Shown: piece by piece, positions 56,063 to 64,000 of the stretch
Numbering within the stretch: position 1 is the first letter of the stretch
Layout of the letters: each line of letters begins with the position of its first letter
NCBI RefSeq assembly: GCF_000143415.4
Contig: NW_003314285.1
Span: forward strand, 843,451-907,450
From: Selaginella moellendorffii
Taxonomy: Eukaryota; Streptophyta; Lycopodiopsida; Selaginellales; Selaginellaceae
Length of the DNA stretch: 64,000 nucleotides
Direction: 5' to 3'
Translations under genes and position numbers: made by a program
The notes under the pieces: generated by a model
Told to the model about the DNA's origin: nothing
The model's input: only the letters and a program-made list of their open reading frames with translations
Databases searched by the model: none

Positions 56063-58096
56063 TTGGTGGAGGTGAGGGGCACCTTTTGATTGTCTTTGAA
56101 GAGTGTTTGGATTTAGGATTTTGGTTTAGATTGAGTTTTTGTATTGTCTAGATTTAGCTTTTTCTATTTCCTTTCTTTTGTTTTTTCCTTTCATGAGTTT
56201 GGTTTTAATCTAGCTTTTTGGCATTGTTTAGATCTTTCTTTCTTTCTAGCTTTTTGTCATTTCTCTTCTTTTGCTCTTTCCTTTTCATTCATCTTTATAG
56301 CAGATCAACAATCTACTCCTTTAACCCTAGAGTAGCAGTTGGTACAATTGCTTGATGTTATGCACTTGCAATTGAACAACAAAACTCAATTGATGGTAGC
56401 ATTCATAGCATGTGGTTTAACTTCTCTTGCTTTTGGTGTCAAGCCTCGCGTTCAGCTAGAGTTCTTTCGTGATGATGTGTACCATTGGTTCGATCACTTC
56501 ACTGTGATTGCCACATATCATTCTTCGGATGATGCTCGACGTTTGTGTGAGTTTCCCATGTGTCTCCAAGGGACGGCACTACAGTGGTACAATGGTTTGA
56601 GTGCAGCCACTTGTGGGGATTGGAGTGTTCTCTCAAACATTTTCAAATGCACATTTGGACATGTTGACGATTGTGATGATGCCTTCTAACAATTGCATTG
56701 TCTTTGTCAAGGGCCATCTGAGTCAGTGATGCAATTTGGCATTTGTTTCCGAAGCCTCTTGCTTCGTGCAGAGCCAAATATATCAAAGCGGATCAAGCTA
56801 GGAATGATGTGGCTAACACTTCATCAAGATTTTATTAGACTTGTGCATGCACTTGCTCTTACCACCTTTGACGATGCTCTTCGCTTGGCACAACATTATA
56901 AGACATCACCTCTTCCCCTTCTTGTTGCACGTCCTTCCACTCCAGTTCCTATGGGTGATGGTCCTATTCTAATGGAGGTTGATATTGCTGCTGCTCGAGT
57001 CTAAAGACAAGGACGAGGATGTGGTCATGGCCGTGACATTTGTTGTTGGGCATGTGATGAAGTTAGTCACACTTATTGGCATTGTCGGCATTTTCTGGGT
57101 TGGCAACCTCCATTTCTTGGATGGAGACCTTAGCATCAACAACGTCCTATTGGTGATATTGTGGTGGAAGGTCTGGACACCAAGATGCATTCGGGAAATG
57201 AGGAGTCGTGCGAGTTATAGAGGGACTTTACAAGAATAAGTCAGTGACCCCTCCATCTTTCTTTCGGGAGTATCATCAAGGGGTTCACTGAGCACCAGTT
57301 AATCTAGTGTTTACTTTTCAAGTTTATTTTTATAACAAGAGGTCTTTTATTATTCTCTTCGTGTTGGTTGATACAAGTTCAAATTTATCTTCTATTGCTT
57401 AACCTGTTGCCATACATTGTTGTATACACTTGCGTCGTGCGACAGAACCAATTTTCATTCTTTATGGCAATAGCCATACACATGCATATGCACGAGATGA
57501 GGTGGACCTAGTTGTGCGTGTGGGCGATTTTGAACTTAGGTTGCAATCATTGTAAGTGGTGCTAAGTCAAGCTTTTGACCTCATCCTTGGTATAGAATGG
57601 TTACAGTGCAACCATGTTAGGTATAACTTTGAGGCTTCTCCCCCTTGTTTTATACTTTCTTATATTTCATCCATTCCTTTCATTTCCGTACTTCTTTAAC
57701 CTTCTTCCATTACTTTTGTCCCCCCATTATTTCCTTCTATGTTTCTATCTTGTTTTGCTCTTCCCTTTTCCGATCCCTTCAACAATCTTTGTGCTGCAAC
57801 AGTTGCCCGGCTCATGAAAAAGTATTCTAATCTCTTTGAATTTGACTTATCGTCTGGGGCCAAGATTGCCACACGTCATCCAATTCCAACCGAGGATGCT
57901 CATCTAATCAAAGTTTTTGTTCGTCGTTGATTACCTAAAAAGATCAAGATTTTACATGCAAACATCAAAGAGATGTTAAAGAAGGGTGTTATTCGGAAGT
58001 TGTGAAGTCCTTGGGCATGTGAATGTGTCCTTGTCACAAGATGTGTGGGCATTTTATGACAAAGTCCGATGGGAGTATTTGTTTCTGCATTGACTA
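55887..58096 (+). mobile_element. 5' fragment of a second gypsy copy of the same family
   Basis: A 176-bp LTR (55887-56062, TGTGAGGG to CACTCACA) is followed by the same TTGGTGGAGGTGAGGGGCAC sequence as the first element. Gag follows (about 56,285-57,240), then protease (about 57,360-57,590, with DTS for DTG) and the first part of reverse transcriptase. Similarity ends abruptly at about 58,096, and no 3' LTR is found nearby. Several stops and frameshifts are present, and the CCHC zinc knuckle is broken. It lacks the inverted-repeat insertion, so it shows the empty site. Confidence 0.85.
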
Positions 58097-60016
58097 AAGT
58101 TAGAAAAATGCAAAAAGTAAAGAGAAAGGATTAGAAGGTAAATTGAAGGATTGACATCCTATAAAATCTTCACTTCGTTTCCAAAATTATCTCTATAATA
58201 ATCAAGTTCATCATCATAATTCAAAATCCACTTGTTATCATAATCTAGAATCCACTTGAGCTCATATATATTGTCTTCCCATAAACTTGATTTTTAAACA
58301 TTCTCGAAGAACTAGACTACATCATCTATCACTCACCAACTAATATTATAATCATGCTCCATATCAATAAGAGTTAGTAGAATAGAAGATGCTATTTAAT
58401 TATATCCCACAGAAATTAGAGATGGCAACACATCAAAGATAGAGACAATACTAATACAATTACACTGACAACACCAAAAGTTCAATATAATGGAGTAATA
58501 TCAACACTCTTAAGTGATATACTTTTTTATCAATAGTGGCATGGCATGGCAAAAGAAAAGAATGCAATAATTATTGAAGCACAAATATAAGCACAGTGAT
58601 AGCTAGAATTCTAGATCTTGCAAAAAGTTAACATAGATCTAAATTTAAAAGAGAAAGAAAAGAATACAAAACAAAGCATTGATAAAAGCTTTCCCCTCTA
58701 GGGATAAATTGTAATTTAGCAATATATGGGAATAGGTATATTAATTAGGATTTAAACCCCTCTTTATATATAAGCATGAATGGATTAAATTAAGTCCCAA
58801 ATACTACTATAATTAACATTTTACTTAGGTATATATATATATATATTTGTGTATGTGTATTTATAGACCTTACAAATGCTTTTTATTTAAAAATTTAAAC
58901 AAAAACTTAATTATGTTTTATCAATGAGAATGTTGGAAAGGTAATATATTCATCTTTAATTGCCTTACAAAATTGAGAAACTGGAAACTAAATGGGCACT
59001 CATGGATTAGTTAACAATTTTAACACATGCAAAATACAGTAAAATTAACAAGTGTTTGAGTAAAGAACCAAATACTTAACCAAGCATTTGACACTTTTTG
59101 TTATATGAACATAAATTTAACACCATTATTTTTATTCTTTTTAAATTCTTCTTCTTACATAATCTATAAAAAAAAAACTGACATAATTGTTTTTTTACAA
59201 TTAGGAAATTTAAAATATTTACAAAATATTATCTTTCTATAATAGCATTCATTTGTTATGAGTTAGCTTTTGTTTAGAGATGTACAGAAAACTTTCATTG
59301 GATCACCATGACATTAGAGCTGGAAAATAAAGTACAAGACTTTGAGCATTCACTTCTAGAAGTGTATAATTGCTTTAAGAGGATAAGGCACCCTTGTCAC
59401 AAGGCATGAACCAAATTTTTTATATAATAATATATAAAGTTGCTTGAATGAGTTAATATTTAATAGTTTGTGAATATAGTGTTATAGTGTTGCCTCAAAG
59501 GTTCTTGACATTTATGCAAATAGGCAAAGCATCCTCAATATTGTTAACCCCACCTGGATGCACAGCAGTTATGGTTTGTCAGATTTCAATTTTCTTAGTT
59601 TTCTTAATGATAACTTACAAAATTTCCTTATTTTATTCTTTTTTTTTATCTTGAAGATCCACTCGTTAGAAATTTGGATATTTTAATGGTCTTGCCCACT
59701 ATCTTCTTTTGCAATTGAAACTCACAATAGTGCTAAATCACTATTTGGACTAACACTATTTGGAAGTGATTTTTATTGCCTATTATACCTTTTGATTTCA
59801 TAGTTAATCAAGATTCGGTTTTGGTCCTTACCCTCAGGTAAACTAATCATTCTCCAGGTTACTGAACTTGAGGAATACATGCTTAATAATGTATTTGACA
59901 AATTCTAGATAAGCTATTACCAATTTGGAGGTACTGAAGTTAGAGAAGTATATTTTTATAATATTCTTTTTTGCAGTTAATAATTTACTTTTTCCCCTTA
60001 TGTTTGCCTTTTTGTA
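58097..60016. other. AT-rich region with a possible diverged LTR relic
   Basis: No gene. Around 58,610-58,830 the sequence loosely follows the minus-strand end of the gypsy family (GATCTTGCAAAAAGTT..., then TATTAATTAG...AAACCC...TTATATA). A (TA)n run lies at about 58,831-58,847. The remainder is low-complexity AT-rich DNA. Confidence 0.45.
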
Positions 60017-61798
60017 TCATCGGGCTTGGATGGGAGAGGTTGGCAAGTTAACAGAGAATCCTCTGGGCAAGGTGGTGGTCTCTAGCTCCACAAGAGATTC
60101 CAGCTGCTTTACCACCAGTCCCATGGACGGTCTCAACCAAGGTTCCTCTTGTGTACACGACACAGCAATCTCCAGAATTTTCTGGCATTCCACCTCCACA
60201 AAACTGGGATCTCTCCTCAGCCTTGGATCGATCAGGCTGTTGTGGCAATCGGCTTGGATCTCAACATCCTCCACTCCAGCCAAGTAATTCGATCCAGAAC
60301 TGGTTTCTTCCTCACCGCCCTCGATTGCCTGATCTAGCTCTTCGATTCTCCTCCGGCAGCAAACCAGCTCGATCAAAACCACACCGTAGCTGTAGACGTC
60401 TGTCTTGTCTGTGATCGTGGAATGGAGCCACTCGGGCGCCATGTAGCCCTGAGTTCCTCGCATCACCGTGATCGTTTGGCTCTTGTCCTTGTCGACAATC
60501 TTGGCGAATCCAAAATCGGAAATCTTGGCACGCATCTTCCCATCCAGAAGAATGTTCTGAGGCTTGATATCCAGATGGAAGATCTTCTCGCGGCATGAAT
60601 CGTGGAGATAGGCCAGCCCGCGGGCGACATCCATGGCGATCGAGACCCTGCTGCTCCAATCCAAGTACCTCTCCTTGCCAAAAATCCACGAATCCAGCGA
60701 CCCGTTTGGCATGAATTCGTACACCAGGAAGTGGAGCGGGCTCTTGATGCAAAACCCCAGCAGCCTCACGAGATTCAAGTGGTGAATCCTCCCCACGGCC
60801 ATCACCTCCGCCCGGAATTGCTTGCCAGAGCCCCCGATCCGCTTGACAGCCACCAATCTCCCATCCGGAAGAACACCCTTGAAGACAGACCCCGATCCGC
60901 CCTGTCCCAGCTTCGATCCAGCGCCGAAATCCCCGGTCGCGGCACAGAGCTTCCGATGCCTGAATCGCTCCGGCAGCATTCCCCCGAGCTCGCTCTCCTT
61001 CTCGCAATCCCTAGCCCGGGACCGCGCTGCCCGCCACGCAAAAACGCCAAGAACAAGCCCTAGAACAATCCCAGCCGTCGCTGCCGCCACGGAGGACGCG
61101 ATCGCAACCGTCCGTTCCAAACGCGGCCTCTTTCCCGCGCGCTCAAACTCCCATGTTATATCGATGATCCCTTCCGAGATTTTGTGTCCCAGGGCCTCCC
61201 AAACGCCCTGCGTGGCGCCCAGGCTCTTTGGAGAGCACGGTGGATAGAAGCTAGTGGCGGCGGTACAGCCATCCATGCCCGAGCACTCGTCCACAACCAT
61301 GGCCGTCACGGTACGGCCGTTGAGGGCCGTGATCGTTACGTTTCTACCGCAAGCGCCTCTTGGCCGTTGATAGTTATACCATCCGGTGGCCATGGATGCC
61401 ACGAGATCGGACGGCTGGTATTTCTTCTCCTCGCACCTCGAGCCATTATCGAGCTCGATGTAGTAGAGAATGGCGGGGTTGGGGCGGCGGCGCGACACTG
61501 GCGGCGAGCAATCGTAGAGATAGTATGTGGTGTTTGTGGCGCAGTGATCCTCGTCGATGGTAGGAGCGGTGTAGACGAATGATTGGGCGGGATTGCAGCC
61601 CGGGGCGACTGGGCAAACGGAGATGTGGGTGTTGGAGGGATCGCTGTTGCATTGGCCGTAGGGATCGCAGATCATCATGGCCGGGCAGTCGTTGACGCTC
61701 GCGCAGGGCTTGCCGCAGGCGCTGCTCGTGGATTGGGGATTCCCGGCCGCGAAGAACAGCGTGACCGTGGCGAGAAGAACTGGGATAGAATTGGGCAT
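60017..61798 (-). CDS. Receptor-like kinase with kiwellin ectodomain (copy 1)
   Basis: Intronless, 593 residues. A signal peptide (MPNSIPVLLATVTLFFAAG) precedes a kiwellin domain at about 28-217. Its kissper-like Cys segment is CGKPC...NDCP...GQCNSDP...HISVC. Its double-psi beta barrel carries LYDCSPP, SMATGWYN, ITALNGRTVTAMVVDEC, GCTAATSFYPPC, VWEALG and IDITW, all in kiwellin order. One membrane helix (about 230-255) leads to a kinase (about 293-575) with GQGGSGSVFKG, VAVKR, FHLDIKPQNILLD (Leu in place of the HRD Arg, so non-RD), SDFGFAK and APEWLH. The kinase resembles LRK10L/SD2-type RLKs. Soluble kiwellins bind fungal effectors in other plants; a role as a surface sensor is inferred. Divergent partner at 62,037-63,927. 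Confidence 0.92.
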   Translation of the reverse strand: MPNSIPVLLATVTLFFAAGNPQSTSSACGKPCASVNDCPAMMICDPYGQCNSDPSNTHISVCPVAPGCNPAQSFVYTAPTIDEDHCATNTTYYLYDCSPPVSRRRPNPAILYYIELDNGSRCEEKKYQPSDLVASMATGWYNYQRPRGACGRNVTITALNGRTVTAMVVDECSGMDGCTAATSFYPPCSPKSLGATQGVWEALGHKISEGIIDITWEFERAGKRPRLERTVAIASSVAAATAGIVLGLVLGVFAWRAARSRARDCEKESELGGMLPERFRHRKLCAATGDFGAGSKLGQGGSGSVFKGVLPDGRLVAVKRIGGSGKQFRAEVMAVGRIHHLNLVRLLGFCIKSPLHFLVYEFMPNGSLDSWIFGKERYLDWSSRVSIAMDVARGLAYLHDSCREKIFHLDIKPQNILLDGKMRAKISDFGFAKIVDKDKSQTITVMRGTQGYMAPEWLHSTITDKTDVYSYGVVLIELVCCRRRIEELDQAIEGGEEETSSGSNYLAGVEDVEIQADCHNSLIDPRLRRDPSFVEVECQKILEIAVSCTQEEPWLRPSMGLVVKQLESLVELETTTLPRGFSVNLPTSPIQAR

Positions 61799-62036
61799 TG
61801 TAGAGTTGGAGAGATTTGGGGAAAAAGCGATCGATCCTGACAATCTGGGGGATTGGTTCTTAAAGATCGCGGTGGTTTAGTTAGACTTTGCGAGCATCTT
61901 CTCGCCGCGAAAGTCTAGAGTTGACTTTGACATTGGGATCGATCGATCGCCAGAGATTTAGTTCGTTTTGGAGTATGCTCTGGGTAGAAACGTTCCAATC
62001 GATCACAAACTCTCCCTCTCTTGCGAGTTTTTAAAA
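61799..62036. promoter_or_regulatory. Shared divergent promoter of the two kiwellin receptor kinases
   Basis: 238 bp between the two ATGs must serve both genes. It holds TTGACTTTGAC near 61,920 and its inverse GTTAGACTTTG near 61,880; the TTGAC core is a W-box, bound by WRKY factors in defence promoters. This is suggestive only. Confidence 0.5.
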
Positions 62037-63927
62037 ATGCTACTAGTAATGTTGTTTGCCTTAGTAGTTCCTCATACATTAGGGCAAACGATCCAGGGCA
62101 AGGATGAGGAGAAATGCGCCTTGGCGCCTCGCTGCACGAATCCAGGTCGGTGCTCCAATGGCTCGGCCTGCTACCCCGACACGATGCGCTCCGGCAACCG
62201 ATCGCTTCGCGCTGGATCTTGCCTCGACGATTCATCCGCCGGCTTGTAACATCTGCGCCCCCAGCTCCACTCTGATCTACAATGGCACGCAGATGTGCCC
62301 CGAGTGCTGCGTTCCCGGCCTGGCCTATCGCTTCTATGCGTGCTCGCCGCCACTCCAGATCGTCAACCGGGCCGTGCTCTACTCCACGACTTTTGGCGAG
62401 AATCTGTCCTGCACGGATCAAGTCTTTTCCATCCAGGATCAGGTGGTATCGCTGGCTTCCGGGTGGATCCAGCGCAACTTCAGCATTTGTCTCACCAATA
62501 TCAACATCACTGCTCCAAACAATCGCAGCGTCGTGGCCAAGATCGTGGACGAGTGCTCGTCCAAAGCTGGATGCACTGCCGCCACTGCTTACTGGGAGCC
62601 GTGTGCTCCCAACGCCATCGCTGGAACTCCCGGGGTGTGGAGCGCTCTTGGATACGATCCGGGGGATGGAATTCTCAGGGACGTAAGCTGGAGCAAAACG
62701 AATGCGTCAGTGAGTGCCTCTGAAGGAGGAGGAGGAAGATCCAAGAAGAAAAACACTGGGGTTATCGCTGCAAGTGCTGTGGTGGGATTCGTGCTCTTGG
62801 CAATGGTTCCAGTGGGATTTTATTGGATCAAGATCAAGGCGAGGTTGGCTCTCAGGAAAAGGAACCAAGAACAGGTTGAGGAGATCAGTACGCTAGGTGG
62901 TCTTCCCAAGCAATTCAGCTACCATGACTTACACAAGGCCACAAGGAACTTTGCGAAGAAGTCGATGCTTGGAGAGGGAGGATTTGGCATGGTTTTCAAA
63001 GGCAACCTTTCAGATGGAACGACAGTGGCTGTGAAGAGAATGGACGTGGAGATTGAGGGATCGAACGAAGGGCAGCAGCAGTTCAAAGCGGAAGTTTTGT
63101 CAATTGGAAGCATCCGTCACTACAACCTCGTCCAGTTGAGAGGCTTTTGCATACACGGGCCTTCTTCTCTGCTGGTTTACGAGTACATGAGCAACGGTGC
63201 TCTGGACAAATGGATCTTTCGAAAGGACTCGCGGTTTCTAGATTGGAGCCAGAGGCACCAAGTTGCGGTGGACGTTGCTAGAGGCTTAACATATCTTCAC
63301 GAAGGCTGTAGAGAACAGGTGCTTCACTTGGATATCAAGCCGCAGAACATTTTGCTGGACGAGAACCTGAGAGCGAGGATCGCAGACTTTGGCCTCTCGA
63401 AGCTCGCGGAGAGGGGGAAGAGCTACGCAGTGACGGCCATGAGAGGCACTCCGGGATACATGGCTCCGGAGTGGCTCCATACAAAGGTGACGGACAGGAC
63501 CGACGTTTACAGCTTTGGGATCGTGCTGCTGGAGCTGCTAAGCTCGCGGAAGAGCTTGGAGATTCAGAAGCACTCCTCGAGCGTGGCTTCCACCTCGGCG
63601 GCTTCTTCATCGTCGGCGTCATCGCAGGGGGTCTTCATTCTCGGTCACACCGCGGCGAGGCTCTTCCACAGTGGAGATGTGTCGACGCTGGTGGACAGGG
63701 GCCTGGAAGTGGACCTGAGCGTCGCGGAGAGATTTACGAAGATCGCGCTATGGTGCATTCAAGAGGATTCCGCGAAGAGACCGTCCATCGGAAACGCTCT
63801 TGCCATGCTCGAAGGTGACTTGGAGGTGGGAGACTTGCCTCCTCCTCCTCCAAGCGGCGCAAGCTCGCCGGTTCTGAGATCTCCGGGCATGGATTCGTGG
63901 AGTAGCTCGCTACAATCTGGCACCTGA
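62037..63927 (+). CDS. Receptor-like kinase with kiwellin ectodomain (copy 2); N-terminal frame change
   Basis: The main frame runs from about 62,200 to 63,927. The kiwellin barrel shows CCVPG, YACSPP, SLASGWIQ, ITAPNNRSVVAKIVDEC, GCTAATAYWEPC, VWSALG and DVSWS. A membrane helix (VIAASAVVGFVLLAMVPVGF) and kinase follow (GEGGFGMVFKG, VAVKRM, LHLDIKPQNILLD, ADFGLSK, APEWLH), with a Ser-rich insert near the C-terminal lobe. The signal peptide and first cysteines (MLLVMLFALVVPHTLG, then CTNPGRCSNGSACYP) are in a different frame from 62,037 to 62,249. Either an unusual intron, for example between about 62,149 and 62,271, or a one-base indel joins them. An alternative ATG at 62,104 in the main frame would lack a signal peptide. 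The kinase is non-RD like its partner. Confidence 0.85.
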
Positions 63928-64000
63928 TCATCGTTTCTTTTATCAGGTAATAGATTAAACTTTCTCTATAGTTTTCTATTATTTGTTTTCAATTTTCTTT

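Noticed and set aside
60017-61798. Wall-associated or LRK10L extracellular (GUB_WAK) domain for the receptor pair
   Set aside because: The order CSPP, TGWYN, VVDEC, GC...PPC, VWEALG and DITW matches kiwellin and not the GUB_WAK cysteine pattern, though the kinase part is LRK10L/SD2-like.

Overview
The window is nuclear DNA of a land plant, most likely a lycophyte close to Selaginella moellendorffii. The evidence is a gene-dense layout, GT-AG introns that are mostly 45-80 bp, plant-only families (arabinogalactan peptide, TIFY, CRCK kinase, kiwellin, CDKD, plastid acyl carrier protein) and large intronless PPR genes. The species is inferred, not proven. I rebuilt the splice sites by hand, and the multi-exon models close in frame to whole codons.

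Layout. 1-5.6 kb: 5' part of a CDKD-type CDK-activating kinase (-), an arabinogalactan peptide (-) and a 14-exon hybrid histidine kinase (-). 6.2-12.2 kb: anthranilate synthase alpha (+), a TIFY8-like protein (+) and a small LYR protein (+). 12.7-19.8 kb: a GT90 glycosyltransferase (-), a UBE2H-type E2 (-) and an 899-residue PPR protein (+). 20.1-31.9 kb: two copies of a plastid acyl carrier protein gene, one dead and one intact. Between them lies a decayed Ty3/gypsy element (two 176-bp LTRs), itself split by a 3.7-kb element with near-identical 541-bp terminal inverted repeats and a 5-bp target duplication. 32.2-38.9 kb: a DPPF methyltransferase (-), a second PPR (-) head-to-head with a CRCK kinase (+), a carboxylesterase-fold protein that has lost its nucleophile (+) and an unknown protein (-). 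39.2-49.2 kb: an eight-cysteine secreted protein (-), an RRM+SPOC protein (+), a coiled-coil membrane protein (+) and an NYN+OST-HTH protein with a presequence-like N terminus (-). 49.4-55.5 kb: a CLC chloride channel/transporter (+), two tandem multi-pass membrane paralogs (-) and a RABA4-like GTPase (+). 55.5-60 kb is AT-rich, with a 5' fragment of the same gypsy family and a possible relic of a relative. 60.0-63.9 kb: two divergent receptor-like kinases.

The most exciting find is that last pair. Both receptors carry an extracellular kiwellin domain (cysteine-rich kissper-like segment plus double-psi beta barrel with a VVDEC/IVDEC core), one membrane helix and a non-RD cytoplasmic kinase, and they are transcribed away from a shared ~240-bp region. 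Kiwellins are known as soluble apoplastic defence proteins. A kiwellin-kinase fusion in a head-to-head pair suggests a surface receptor module for apoplastic effectors or carbohydrates. Most other genes are housekeeping loci with no evident pathway link to one another.
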